DNA of 64,000 bases from Candidatus Bathyarchaeota archaeon (GCA_016783455.1 JADHWN010000008.1:1-64000); one strand, 5' to 3'. Numbered from the stretch's first letter, positions 50,620 to 60,253 are shown. Translations and numbers: made by a program. Notes: generated by a model from the letters alone, not told the origin.

Positions 50620-51144
50620 TCAAGCAAGCCCCAGGGTCCCACCCCTTATGACCCTGTAAGCCGGCGAATACGCCTCCCTGTACTCAGCCGAATGATGATG
50701 AGGGGAGACCCCCTCCACCCCAAGCTCATCCACGAGGGCCGCGAGCTCACTGAGGTCGACCTCTATCAGGCCTTCCTCGACGAGACCCACGAAGACATCC
50801 CAGGCATCCATGAACTCACCCGTCGACCCCTCGACTAGGGCGGTCGTCTTCATCGCCTCGAAGAGAACCTCAAGGGAGCGTCCCTCCCTCACGTAGGGTC
50901 TGAGGTTCACCCTCACCATGGCTCCGTCTGCCGAGATAGCCTCCATCAGGGGCTCATCTGGTTGATCGTCCAGGTCGATGCCGTACGCCTCCTTCGTGAG
51001 CCAGTCCCATGCGCCGTCCCCCATTATATGCCCCACCCCGAAGACCCCCTGGTAGAGGAGCTTGTAGTAGTCGGTCCCCCTCATCAGGGGCCTCCTCTCA
51101 TGGTGCTCCAGCAGAAGAGCCTTGACCTTCTCCCTGTCCGACAT
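50620..51144 (-). CDS. Conserved-looking hypothetical protein
   Basis: The 174-residue cytoplasmic protein has no motif I can name. YYKLLYQGVFGVGHIMGD and SPHHHSAEYREAYSPAYRVI are likely conserved cores, and the His-rich SPHHHS stretch could bind metal. It converges with the aminotransferase and diverges from the M14-like hydrolase. Confidence 0.7.
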   Translation of the reverse strand: MSDREKVKALLLEHHERRPLMRGTDYYKLLYQGVFGVGHIMGDGAWDWLTKEAYGIDLDDQPDEPLMEAISADGAMVRVNLRPYVREGRSLEVLFEAMKTTALVEGSTGEFMDAWDVFVGLVEEGLIEVDLSELAALVDELGVEGVSPHHHSAEYREAYSPAYRVIRGGTLGLA

Positions 51145-51209
51145 CCCCGAGGATAATCAGATGCGGCGAGTAAAAGGGCGTCGGGTCCTTGGAAAACCTT
51201 TAGGGCTCC

Positions 51210-52226
51210 ATGAGGGGAGATGTTCTCGTGGTGAATTCAATGGAGCTCTTCGGCAGGACCCTGGGGCGAGGCGAAAAGACCGGCTTCAGGTATGGCGTGG
51301 CTTCGTTCCCTGACAGCTCCCCCATCTCCATAGACGTCAAGGCCGTCGTCGGGGTGAAAGAGGGGCCAACCGTGACGCTGCTTGGTGTCCAGCACGGGGA
51401 CGAGTACAACGGTATGGAGGTGGTCAACAGGCTGATGGAGGGCCTCGAGCCGAGCGACCTCACGGGTACCGTCATCGGGATACCTGTCTCCAACCCCCTC
51501 GCTTTCAACACGGGGATGAGGGTCACCCCTCCATCGGTGGGCTACGAAAACCTCAACCTGAACCGCGTCTGGCCCGGGAACCCCCAGGGGCTCCTCATGG
51601 AGCGCATCGCCGCCGCCATCTGGGAGAACGCCATCGTCGGATCCGACTACATAGTCGACCTCCACGAGGGAGGGAGGGCATTCATGGCCCGCTACATCCA
51701 CGCCAGGGGGACCCAAGAGACCGACAGGCTCGTGGGCGACGAGATACGGAGGCTCTGCAGTCTCTTCGGGCAGGGGGTCCCCGTCCTCGGCGGGGTCCGG
51801 ACCCGGAGCCACATGATGGGCAGCCTCTCCGTCCAGGCGGGGCTCAGGGGCATCCCGTGCATCGGACCGGAGCTGGGAGGGGGCAGCCGCATCTGGCCGG
51901 AGTTCGTGGAGACCGGGGTCCAGGGGGTCAGGAACATCATGACCGGGCTGGACATGATCCAGGGGGAGCCCGTGGGCTCGGAGCTGGAGCAGATCACCGC
52001 CCCGGAGAGCAGCTGGCCCAAGACCGAGAACGGTGGGGTCATGTACAACAGGTGTGAGCTCGGGGACATAGTCGAGGAGGGGGAGCTGCTGGGCGTGCTG
52101 AAGGACACGACAGGAAATCTGCTGGAGGAGGTAAGAGCCCCCTACAGATCTGTCATCTTGGACACCAGATACATCCCGACGGTGTATCCAGGGGACTGGA
52201 CATTCCACTGCGGGAAGATCGTGTAG
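51210..52226 (+). CDS. Succinylglutamate desuccinylase/aspartoacylase family hydrolase
   Basis: The 338-residue zinc carboxypeptidase-fold protein has LLGVQHGDEYNGMEVVN (His and Glu zinc ligands) and YIVDLHEGGRAFM (third ligand His). NLNLNRVWPGNP matches the AstE/AspA substrate region, and a C-terminal beta domain lies at about 265-338. Substrate is unknown. ATG at 51210 or 51240 could start it. Confidence 0.85.
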   Translation: MRGDVLVVNSMELFGRTLGRGEKTGFRYGVASFPDSSPISIDVKAVVGVKEGPTVTLLGVQHGDEYNGMEVVNRLMEGLEPSDLTGTVIGIPVSNPLAFNTGMRVTPPSVGYENLNLNRVWPGNPQGLLMERIAAAIWENAIVGSDYIVDLHEGGRAFMARYIHARGTQETDRLVGDEIRRLCSLFGQGVPVLGGVRTRSHMMGSLSVQAGLRGIPCIGPELGGGSRIWPEFVETGVQGVRNIMTGLDMIQGEPVGSELEQITAPESSWPKTENGGVMYNRCELGDIVEEGELLGVLKDTTGNLLEEVRAPYRSVILDTRYIPTVYPGDWTFHCGKIV

Positions 52227-52229
52227 ACC

Positions 52230-52904
52230 TCAGGACTTATCCACGAGGCTCACGGCCTCGGTGGGGCAGGTGGAGACGCAGAGGCCGCAGCCGAAGCACT
52301 GCTCCTTGTCGTAGGAAAGGTTTCCATCCACCATCTCCCTGGCTCCGAAGACACAACGGTCGACACAAACACCGCAGTCGGAGCACTTCCCCTCGTCGTC
52401 GACGGCTATAAGGTCAGATTTCAGGACGTGCTTCGCTATCCCGAACCGGAGGTATCCAGCAAGGCTGTGGCAGCAGCAGGGGCAGCAGCTGCAGATAATC
52501 TTCGGGTACTCGTCGCCCTTCATGGTGTAGGCCATGTGGACGAGGCCGGCCTCGTGGGAGCGCCTCAGGACGTCAAGGGCCTCATCGACGGTGATCTCCC
52601 TTGCGTTACCTCTGCCTCCATCCAGCTCGAGGTCCGCACACTCGTCGAGGTCGATGTGGACGTCCATGGGAGCGTCGCAGTTCCCGTACTCGACTCGGCA
52701 GCCGCAGTCCTGGAGCGCGATCCTCCTTGCACTCCTTATGATCTCCTCCATCCTGCTGAGGTCGAGGACCCGGTGCTCAGCCTCGAGGTCCACGTTCACC
52801 GGAACGGAGACGGCCGCGGTGATGTCGTCGTAGATCTTCTCAAGGGTCTCCTCGTCGTAGTCTTTCTCGTAGCGCTTCCCTAGAAGTCGATCGTCCATGT
52901 ACAT
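52230..52904 (-). CDS. Cysteine-rich 2[4Fe-4S] ferredoxin-like protein
   Basis: The 224-residue protein ends with two 4Fe-4S motifs (CSDCGVCVDRC and CFGCGLCVSTCP). Upstream lies an unusual cluster: DCGCR at about residues 66-70, then ICSCCPCCCHS at about 137-147, which may hold a further metal centre. Proteins of this layout occur near anaerobic redox enzymes, but no partner is evident here. It diverges from the RidA gene. Confidence 0.8.
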   Translation of the reverse strand: MYMDDRLLGKRYEKDYDEETLEKIYDDITAAVSVPVNVDLEAEHRVLDLSRMEEIIRSARRIALQDCGCRVEYGNCDAPMDVHIDLDECADLELDGGRGNAREITVDEALDVLRRSHEAGLVHMAYTMKGDEYPKIICSCCPCCCHSLAGYLRFGIAKHVLKSDLIAVDDEGKCSDCGVCVDRCVFGAREMVDGNLSYDKEQCFGCGLCVSTCPTEAVSLVDKS

Positions 52905-53018
52905 CCCAAAATGGCCGTTCCATATATCCCTTTATCATGGCACTCAGGTCCGGGGTTCGCGGAGACGGGATGGGTGAAAAGGGATAAAACGGTCCCGATC
53001 ATTGTTATGCTGATTGAC

Positions 53019-53471
53019 ATGAAGGTCGAGGAACGGATGAAGGAGCTCGGGATCGAGCTTCCTGAGGCCCCGGGCCCCAAGGGGAACTATATCGGGGCGA
53101 AGTGGGCAGGGAACATCGCATTCTCGTGCGGGCAGGGGCCCTTCGAGACCACGAAGCGGGGGGTCGTAGGGGCTGACCTGACCCTGGAGGAGGGCTACCA
53201 GGCGGCGAGGGAGACCGCCCTCAACTGCCTGGCGCAGCTGAAGAAGCATCTGGGCACCCTCAACGGGATCAAGCAGGTGCTCCAGGTCGTGGGTTTCATC
53301 AACAGCACCCACGAGTTCATGGACCAGCCCGCGGTCCTCAACGGCTTCACGGACCTCCTCATCGAGATCTGGGGCGACCCCGAAGGCAAGCCTGCAAGGG
53401 CAGCCCTGCCGGTCTACAAGCCGGGCTGGATCCCCATCGAGGCCTGGATGGTCGTCGAGCTCGAAGAATAA
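53019..53471 (+). CDS. RidA (YjgF) family protein
   Basis: ATG at 53019 gives a 150-residue protein with the RidA pattern: AKWAGNIAFSCGQGPFE, LNCLAQLKKHLGTLNGIKQV and the active-site Arg in KPARAALPV with IEAWMVVEL. RidA deaminates reactive enamine/imine intermediates made by PLP enzymes, several of which lie nearby. The frame is open to 52911 but that part contains the promoter. Confidence 0.88.
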   Translation: MKVEERMKELGIELPEAPGPKGNYIGAKWAGNIAFSCGQGPFETTKRGVVGADLTLEEGYQAARETALNCLAQLKKHLGTLNGIKQVLQVVGFINSTHEFMDQPAVLNGFTDLLIEIWGDPEGKPARAALPVYKPGWIPIEAWMVVELEE

Positions 53472-53548
53472 ACCCCATTTCTTCTGTTTTTTTCGTCCTG
53501 CACGTGTTAAAAACACCCTGAGACATTAGGAAATAGGAGGGGAGTTCC

Positions 53549-54388
53549 ATACCGGGAAAGCTTGAGGGCAGGGTCGCCCTGATCACGGGGGGCGCGAGCG
53601 GCATCGGAGAGGCCACGGCGAGGCTGTTCGTCGAGGAGGGAGCCAAGGTGCTGGTCACCGACGTGCAGGACGAGAGGGGTCAGGCCCTCACGGATGCGCT
53701 TGGTCCCAACGCCGTTTACCTCCACGTTGACGTGAGCCTAGAGGACGACGTCGAGCAGGCCGTTAGGCACGCGAATGAGACCTTCGGTCGACTGGACTGC
53801 ATGTTCAACAACGCAGGCATCGCTGGAGCAGTGGGACCCATCGAAGAGGTCTCGGTGGAGGCCTTCGATGAGACCATCGGTGTCCTGCTCAGGGGGGTCT
53901 TCCTCGGGATAAAGCATGCGGCCACCGTCATGAAGGCCAGGGGAACGGGGAGCATCATCAACACCGCCAGCGTCGCCGGCATCAGGACGGGGTACGGGAA
54001 CCACATCTACAGCGCTGCCAAGGCGGGGGTCATCCAGCTCACCCGGTCGACGGCCATGGAGCTGGGGGAGAGCGGTGTCCGCGTCAACTGCATCTGCCCG
54101 GGCTTCATAGCGACTCCCATGATCGGGAGGGCCAGGGGGCTCTCCGTCGAGGAGGCGGATGAGAAGCTGGACATCGTAAAGGAATCCTTCAAGGGAGCCC
54201 AGCCCATCCGGCGCACGGGGCTACCCGAGGACATAGCGAAGGCCGTCCTGTGGCTTGCGAGCGACGACTCCGGCTTCGTCAACGGCCAGGCTCTGGTCGT
54301 TGATGGGGGCGTGACGGGGGGTCGGATGTGGTCTGACTACCAGGACGCCATCGATGGGCTGAAGAGAGTGTTGGGGCAAGCGGGATAG
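53549..54388 (+). CDS. Short-chain dehydrogenase/reductase with apparent ATA start
   Basis: The SDR fold is complete only if translation begins near 53549: PGKLEGRVALITGGASGIGE holds the essential NAD(P) glycine motif. NNAG, Ser in NTASVAG and YSAAK (Tyr/Lys) follow. The frame has a stop at 53534 and no ATG, GTG or TTG before the glycine motif. ATA at 53549 follows GGAGGGGAG at proper spacing. GTG at 53648 would delete the cofactor site. The product is about 279 residues; substrate is unknown. Confidence 0.88.
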   Translation: MPGKLEGRVALITGGASGIGEATARLFVEEGAKVLVTDVQDERGQALTDALGPNAVYLHVDVSLEDDVEQAVRHANETFGRLDCMFNNAGIAGAVGPIEEVSVEAFDETIGVLLRGVFLGIKHAATVMKARGTGSIINTASVAGIRTGYGNHIYSAAKAGVIQLTRSTAMELGESGVRVNCICPGFIATPMIGRARGLSVEEADEKLDIVKESFKGAQPIRRTGLPEDIAKAVLWLASDDSGFVNGQALVVDGGVTGGRMWSDYQDAIDGLKRVLGQAG

Positions 54389-54402
54389 GTTCGGACAATA
54401 GC

Positions 54403-54789
54403 TCAGCCTCGATCTTGATGGATGAGCGGTTCCAGATTTCTCCTCAGGTCTTCAAGTTCCAGACCTGCGTCTTCCTTAAGACGCTCCAGCTGTTCGATCC
54501 TCTGATTCATCCTCCGCTCGACGAGGTCACCGAGTTCCATGACATTCACCCCTATCGCGTCGTCGAATAGTACACCAATGGCACCGAGAGCTCTCTTCCC
54601 ATCCCCTGATATTCCCTCCTTGATAGTCACAAGGCACACATCGCATCCGAGGACGTGTCGCAGAAGACCCAGCTCAACCTCCATGTCCAAGAGGAACGAG
54701 AGGTACTCCCCCTCGAGCCCCAGCAGCCTCATGGCCTCACAGTCGCCGCCCCATACAGGCACCGGCCTCCTTCCCATGTCTGGCTTCAA
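54403..54789 (-). CDS. Hypothetical protein, 128 aa
   Basis: The protein has a mixed alpha/beta start (RLLGLEGEYLSFLLDMEVEL; GCDVCLVTIKEGISGDGKRA) and a long C-terminal coiled coil (LVERRMNQRIEQLERLKEDA). No family is recognised. It converges with the SDR gene, with 14 bp between stops. Confidence 0.6.
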   Translation of the reverse strand: MKPDMGRRPVPVWGGDCEAMRLLGLEGEYLSFLLDMEVELGLLRHVLGCDVCLVTIKEGISGDGKRALGAIGVLFDDAIGVNVMELGDLVERRMNQRIEQLERLKEDAGLELEDLRRNLEPLIHQDRG

Positions 54790-54864
54790 GCTACGTCGTG
54801 AATGAGAAGGACTGGCTGTCCTGAAAAGGTTCGCGAAAGCGAAAAAAGGTAAAAAAGGGATTTG

Positions 54865-56289
54865 TCACCAGGCGGACTTTCGGTTGAGGTAGTCCACGGT
54901 GTCGGGGTGGTGCTCGTCCCAGCCGCTGACGTACTCCTTCACCTTCTCGTTGAGGGCTACGGTCTCGTCGTACCCCATCTTCTTGATGAAGGCCTCGATG
55001 TCCTCCGGGCTCTTCCTCCTAGGCGCCCAGTCATCCGCGTTGGCGACCCTGAAGAGGAACCGGGAGTAGTTGGCGGCAGCCAGCCTCAGGTACGTCCTGT
55101 CGACCTTGTCCACGGTGTCGTACTTAGTATGACCGTACCCGCGCCCCGTACTGGTGGCCCTCGCCTCGGAGTCTCCTCCACCTCCGGAGGGCACCCCCTT
55201 CAGGAAGAAGGGCCAGTGGTCGCTGTAGGGTCCCGCCCTCTGCCCCATGGGCATCTCGGCGCTCATCTCCTCCCTCCACTTCTCCAGGTATGGCTCCAGC
55301 TCGGGGTAGTCGTGGAAGGTCACCCCCTTCCTGCCGGTTCCCCCAGCGGCATCCAGGTTGAGCATGAACCTGCAGTCCCCCAGCTCGTCCTCGTGCATCG
55401 CAGTGTAGGCGTATGAGCCGAAGAGGCCGATCTCCTCCGCTCCGAAGCACATGAACCTGATGCGCCTCTTCAGCTTGTCCTTCACCATGTTGACGACCCG
55501 GGCCATCTCCATGACGACCACGGCGCCCGAGGCCGGGTCCACCGCCCCCTGGCTGATGTCGTGGCCATCGTAGTGGCTCCCGGTGACGACGTGCTCCTTG
55601 TCGCCGGATGTCCCGTCGACGTCGCCGATGATGTTGTGGGTGGTGACCTCCATGTTCTTGTCTGTGGTGGTTATCTTGATGGTGACCTCGCCCTCCCTCT
55701 TGAGGAGCCTCTGGATGAACGTCCCGTCCTCGTAAGCCAGGCCTACTGAGGGGATGATGGGGCTGACCCCGCCGGTTGGAGGACCGTAGGCCGGGTAGTG
55801 GTTCATGAAGATCCAGCCCTTGGCGCCCGCCAGGACGCTCCTGTTGAACTTCTCGGACCTGTGGAGGCTCCGGGTCATCCCCTGGGGCCGGGCGCTGGAG
55901 CACATGACGACGTTCCCGTCGATCTCGTCCTTCCGCTTCTCGTAGATGTCGAGGGGGCCCGGACCCAGGTCCACGAGCTTCGCCTCGATCTCCCCGCCGA
56001 TGCTGAAGGGCAGGGAGATGACGTCGAACTCCATCTGGATGGGTGCCGTCACCTCAAGCTTCGCCGGCCCCCGCTCCCAGCCGGGGATCTTGAACGGCTC
56101 GTAGTAGGCGTCCTCGAGGCCGTACTCCTTGAGCTTGTCCACCATGTACTTCACGGAGCCGATGTCCTCAGGGGTCCCGGGCCACCTGGCTCCGTATTTA
56201 TCACAGAGGACCTCAAGGTTCTCCATGGGCTCATTGCTGCTGTAGATCTCACCCAGAATCTTCTTGTCAACCTCTGAGTATGGATTCAA
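54865..56289 (-). CDS. M28-family peptidase, paralog 1
   Basis: The 474-residue zinc peptidase has a PA-like domain inserted before the catalytic core. The core shows TGSHYDGHDISQGAVDPASG (first zinc His and bridging Asp) and FGAEEIGLFGS (catalytic Glu and zinc Glu). NLDAAGG and YSDHWPF supply the remaining ligands. No signal peptide is visible. It starts with TTG. It is the last of three tandem paralogs. Confidence 0.9.
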   Translation of the reverse strand: MNPYSEVDKKILGEIYSSNEPMENLEVLCDKYGARWPGTPEDIGSVKYMVDKLKEYGLEDAYYEPFKIPGWERGPAKLEVTAPIQMEFDVISLPFSIGGEIEAKLVDLGPGPLDIYEKRKDEIDGNVVMCSSARPQGMTRSLHRSEKFNRSVLAGAKGWIFMNHYPAYGPPTGGVSPIIPSVGLAYEDGTFIQRLLKREGEVTIKITTTDKNMEVTTHNIIGDVDGTSGDKEHVVTGSHYDGHDISQGAVDPASGAVVVMEMARVVNMVKDKLKRRIRFMCFGAEEIGLFGSYAYTAMHEDELGDCRFMLNLDAAGGTGRKGVTFHDYPELEPYLEKWREEMSAEMPMGQRAGPYSDHWPFFLKGVPSGGGGDSEARATSTGRGYGHTKYDTVDKVDRTYLRLAAANYSRFLFRVANADDWAPRRKSPEDIEAFIKKMGYDETVALNEKVKEYVSGWDEHHPDTVDYLNRKSAW

Positions 56290-56344
56290 TCTGATCGGAA
56301 AATACTCCCCGGATTAGGATATAAGCGTAATCAGAAAAGGGGGT

Positions 56345-57763
56345 TTAGGACTGGCGGTCGAGCCACTCCTTCGTGTCGGGATGGAGATCGTCCCAGCCGG
56401 CGACGTAGTCCCTCAGCATCTTGGCGGTGTCCTCCCCGCCTCCCGGGCGCATACCCCTGATGAGTTCATCGATCTCCTCCGGGGTCTTCCTCTCCACGGG
56501 CCAGACATCGGAGTTGGCCATCCTCAGCAGGAGCCTGGAGTAGTTGGCGGATGCCAGCCTCAGGTACTGGAGCTCGATCTTGTCGATGGTGTCGTACTTC
56601 GTGTGGCCGAAGCCCCTCCCCGTGGATGTCCTCCCTGGGTCGCCGCCGTTCCCCGTGACCACGCCCTTCTGGAAGAAGGGCCAGTGGTCGCTGGCGCCGC
56701 TCACCCGTGAGAAGTAGGGTATCTCAGCCTTCATCTCATTAGCCCACTGCTCCACAAGGGGGTAGAGCTCGGTGTAGCCGGTGAAGATGACCCCCTTCTT
56801 GCCCGCGCCGCCCGCCGAGTCGAGGTTGAGCATGAACCTGCAGTCCCCCAGCTCGTCCTCGTGTTCCTTGACGTAGTACCGCGAGCCGTGGAGGCCCGTC
56901 TCCTCGGCGCCGAACAGGAGGAACCTGACCCGGCGCTTCAGGTCGCCCTTGACCATGCTCAGCACCCGGGCCATCTCCATTACGACGACGGCTCCAGACG
57001 CCGGGTCGAGGGCTCCCTGGCTGATGTCGTGGCCGTCGTAGTGGCTCCCCGTCACCAGGTACTCGCTCTCCCCGGAAGTCCCCAGTATATCCCCAACGAT
57101 GTTGTAAGTCTCGACTGGGAGGTTCTTGTCGGTGGTCTTGATCTTCACCGTGACCTCCCCCTCCCGATCAACGAGGCGCTGAAGGAACGTCCCGTCCTCA
57201 TAGGCTATGCCCACGCAGGGAATGAGGGGGCTTATACCCCCAGTTGGAGGCCCGTAGGCCGGGTAGTGGTTCATGAATATCCAACCCTTGGCGCCCGCTA
57301 GGACGCTTCTCCTGAACTTCTCGGACCTATGGAGGCTCCGGGTCATCCCCTGGGGCCTGGCGCTGGAGCACATGACGATGTTCCCGTCCACCTCATCCCT
57401 CCGCTTCTCGTAGATGTCAGGGTGGCCCGCCCCGAGGTCGACCAGCTTCGCCTCGACCTCCCCGGAGATGCTGTGGGGGAGGGAGATGACGTCAAACTCC
57501 TTCTCGATGGGGCTGGTTACCTCAAGGGTGGCCTTCCCCCTCTTCCAGCCAGGGATCTGTAACGTCTCGTAGTGGACGTTCTCCAGGCCGTAGCTCTCAA
57601 GTTTCTCGACCATGTACTTGACGGAGCCGATGTCCTCAGGTGTCCCAGGCCACCTGGCGCCGTAGACGTCACAGAGCACCTTGAGGTTGTCCATGGGCTC
57701 CGAGGACGTGTAGATCTCCGCCATAATCTTCTTGTCGACATCCAGATACGGATTGTCTACCAA
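56345..57763 (-). CDS. M28-family peptidase, paralog 2
   Basis: The 472-residue protein is closely similar to its downstream neighbour: GSHYDGHDISQGALDPASG, FGAEETGLHGS, NLDSAGG and SDHWPF keep the full zinc and catalytic set. Long identical stretches (for example the SSARPQGMTRSLHRSEKFRR region) show a recent duplication. It starts with TTG. Confidence 0.9.
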   Translation of the reverse strand: MVDNPYLDVDKKIMAEIYTSSEPMDNLKVLCDVYGARWPGTPEDIGSVKYMVEKLESYGLENVHYETLQIPGWKRGKATLEVTSPIEKEFDVISLPHSISGEVEAKLVDLGAGHPDIYEKRRDEVDGNIVMCSSARPQGMTRSLHRSEKFRRSVLAGAKGWIFMNHYPAYGPPTGGISPLIPCVGIAYEDGTFLQRLVDREGEVTVKIKTTDKNLPVETYNIVGDILGTSGESEYLVTGSHYDGHDISQGALDPASGAVVVMEMARVLSMVKGDLKRRVRFLLFGAEETGLHGSRYYVKEHEDELGDCRFMLNLDSAGGAGKKGVIFTGYTELYPLVEQWANEMKAEIPYFSRVSGASDHWPFFQKGVVTGNGGDPGRTSTGRGFGHTKYDTIDKIELQYLRLASANYSRLLLRMANSDVWPVERKTPEEIDELIRGMRPGGGEDTAKMLRDYVAGWDDLHPDTKEWLDRQS

Positions 57764-57817
57764 AAATCACACCGGAGGAGATTCGCCCTATACGGATTTA
57801 AGATTAAGGATGAGAAA

Positions 57818-59260
57818 TTAGATGGACTCCTCCCAGGAGGCAGTGAGCCTGTCGAGGTACGCCTTGGCCTCCGGCCTCAGCTGGCCCCTCCTCTCCGTGA
57901 GGTAGTCCTTCAGCCAGGCCCCAAGAGCGAGGGTCTCATCGTAGCCCCGCCCCTTGACCAGCTCCTCTATCTCCTCCTGGGTTCTGTGGCTCACAGGCCA
58001 GTCGTCGGTGTTCAGGATCCTCACCGCCGCCAGCGACGAGTTGGCGACACACTCCCTCTGCGCCCGGAGATCCGCCTTGTCCACCGTGTCGTGCATTGTG
58101 TGGCCGTAGCCCCTCCCACCCCGTCTCCTCGCCTCTTCGGGGTCACCCATGCCTGAGGTCGGGATCCCTTTCAGCAGGAACGGCCAGTGGTCGCTGTAGG
58201 GGCTCACCCCCTGGCTGATGGGGATATCGACGCCGATCGCGGAGGCCACGTCTCCGAAGAACCTCTCCAGTTTGGGCCACCCGTGGAGGCCGAATCCCTG
58301 CCTGCCTGAGCGGCCTGCTCCGTCGAAGTTGAGCATGAATCGGACGTCCTCCATCTCCTCCTCGTGCTCCGCGACGTAGGCCCTGCTTCCGTAGAGGCCG
58401 ATCTCTTCGGCGGCGAAGGCGATGAACCTGATGGACCTCTGCAGGTGCTCCCTCTCCCTCGCGAGGACCCGGGCCGCCTCCATGACGCAGACGGCCCCCG
58501 TGGCGTCGTCCAGGGCTCCAACGGCGATGTCGTGCCCGTCGTAGTGGCCTCCATAGATCACCATCTCGTCATCGATGGCTCCGGGCAGGTCGGCGACGAC
58601 GTTCCAGGACTCCACGTCGAGGTTCTCGCATTCCGTCTCCATCCTGAGCTTAACCCTCCCCTTCCTCTCCAGGAGACGTTCGAGGTAGCAGCCCTCCTCG
58701 TACGAGATGCCTATCGAGGGAACGATGGGGCTTATCCCGCCCGTCGGGGGGCCGTAGGTGGGGTAGTGATTCATGAAGATGAACCCCGCCGCCCCGGCTA
58801 GGACGCTCCTCTGGAACTTCTCGTTCCTGTGGAGGGGTCGGCCCATACCCGGGGGAGTGCGGCTGGTGACCATGACTATGTTCCCCTCGATCTCGTCCTC
58901 CCGCTTCTCGTAGATGTCCACGGGGCCGTCGCCGAGGAAGACGAGGTCTCCCTCCACCTCACCCGAGGCACTATGAGGGAGGGCGATGCAGGGGATCTCC
59001 TTCTCCTTGGGGCTAATCACCGCGAGCCTGGAGAAACCACGGTTCCAGCCTGGGAGGGTCAGGGACTCCATGTGGACATCCTCAAGGCCGTACCCCTCAA
59101 GCTTCCCCGCCATGTACTCGCAGGCCTTCCTGTCGTCTCCGGAGCCCGGCCAACGGCTGTTGTAGTCGTCGCAGAGGACGACGAGGTTGTCCATGGTCTC
59201 GGTGCTCCCGTAGACCTCCCCTAATATCCTTTTATCCAGGTCCGAGTAGGGGTTGACCAA
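57818..59260 (-). CDS. M28-family peptidase, paralog 3
   Basis: The 480-residue protein is the more divergent first copy: GGHYDGHDIAVGALDDATGA, FAAEEIGLYGS, NFDGAGR and YSDHWPF keep the catalytic set. All three copies share TTG starts, an N-terminal NPY-D-DK motif and intergenic gaps of about 55 bp, consistent with one operon. Substrate range may differ between copies. Confidence 0.9.
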   Translation of the reverse strand: MVNPYSDLDKRILGEVYGSTETMDNLVVLCDDYNSRWPGSGDDRKACEYMAGKLEGYGLEDVHMESLTLPGWNRGFSRLAVISPKEKEIPCIALPHSASGEVEGDLVFLGDGPVDIYEKREDEIEGNIVMVTSRTPPGMGRPLHRNEKFQRSVLAGAAGFIFMNHYPTYGPPTGGISPIVPSIGISYEEGCYLERLLERKGRVKLRMETECENLDVESWNVVADLPGAIDDEMVIYGGHYDGHDIAVGALDDATGAVCVMEAARVLAREREHLQRSIRFIAFAAEEIGLYGSRAYVAEHEEEMEDVRFMLNFDGAGRSGRQGFGLHGWPKLERFFGDVASAIGVDIPISQGVSPYSDHWPFLLKGIPTSGMGDPEEARRRGGRGYGHTMHDTVDKADLRAQRECVANSSLAAVRILNTDDWPVSHRTQEEIEELVKGRGYDETLALGAWLKDYLTERRGQLRPEAKAYLDRLTASWEESI

Positions 59261-59364
59261 AACATTTCACCGCCTCATACGTTTTCGAGGATGTATTTAA
59301 CGCCGCTCAGGCGTCTCCAAACGGTTTTAAGGGGCTCGTCATCCCTCAGTCTTGGGCGCAGGTT

Positions 59365-60240
59365 TTGGGAGTCATAATCTTTACCGACAACCCCACCGTC
59401 CACGAGACCCAGCTGGTGCTGGGGGAGCTGAGGGCGCGGGGGATACCCACCAAGTTCAGGGCACCCTGGGACATCTCCCTTCCGGAGATACCGGAGTACG
59501 ACGCGGACCTAGTATACGCCCCCAGCAACATGCTGAACCGGGGCTCCACGTTCGAGCTGATCCACCGCCACCTCATCCTCAAGGAGCTGGAGGAGAGGAT
59601 CGGCACAGTCATCAACCCCGTGGACAGCCTCCTCAACTACTCCAAGGGCCACCTCACACTCCAGATGAAGAAGCTGGGAATCCCCCATCCGGAGACCCTC
59701 ATCACCGAGAACATAGACAAAGCCTACAACTTCGCTTCAGGGCTACTCGACTCGGGTAAGAACGTCGTTCTCAAGCCCATCTGCAAGGGGCGGGGGGTCG
59801 GGGTCATCAGATTGGACCGCATACGGAGCAGGGAGGACCTCCTCCAGTTCCTCGCGTGGTATGGGAGGGCCCACGGTCAGGGGGTCTACTACCTCCAGGA
59901 GTTCATCCACAACCAGGGCCACGACATCCGGTGCATGGTGGTCGGGGACGAGGTCGTCGGAAGGGAGAAGCGCTCCAACCCCAATGACTTCAGGTACAAC
60001 CTGAGCGCGGGGGGCACAGCTGAGAACTTCCTGGACCCCGTCTACGACGAGCTGTCGCTGAAGGTGGCGGATGCCGTGGGCTTCAAGATAACGGGCATCG
60101 ACGTCCTACCCGCGGCAGACGGGACGCCCTATATTCTGGAAGCGAACTGCTTCCCGGGGTACACTGGTCTTATCGAGGCCACTGGGATCCCCATCCACGA
60201 GAGGATAGTTGACTACTTCGAGGGATTCATCAGAAAATAG
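59365..60240 (+). CDS. RimK-type ATP-grasp ligase
   Basis: The 291-residue protein has the RimK/MptN layout: an N-terminal preATP-grasp domain (IIFTDNPTVHETQLVL), NPVDSLLNYSKGHLTLQMKK, an ATP-binding KNVVLKPICKGRGVGVIR loop and the metal-binding YILEANCFPGY. Such enzymes add glutamate to proteins or to cofactors (H4MPT, F420). Given mtd in this genome, an MptN-like role is possible but RimK-like roles cannot be excluded. It starts with TTG. Confidence 0.83.
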   Translation: MGVIIFTDNPTVHETQLVLGELRARGIPTKFRAPWDISLPEIPEYDADLVYAPSNMLNRGSTFELIHRHLILKELEERIGTVINPVDSLLNYSKGHLTLQMKKLGIPHPETLITENIDKAYNFASGLLDSGKNVVLKPICKGRGVGVIRLDRIRSREDLLQFLAWYGRAHGQGVYYLQEFIHNQGHDIRCMVVGDEVVGREKRSNPNDFRYNLSAGGTAENFLDPVYDELSLKVADAVGFKITGIDVLPAADGTPYILEANCFPGYTGLIEATGIPIHERIVDYFEGFIRK

Positions 60241-60253
60241 GGTACGAGAGGCT

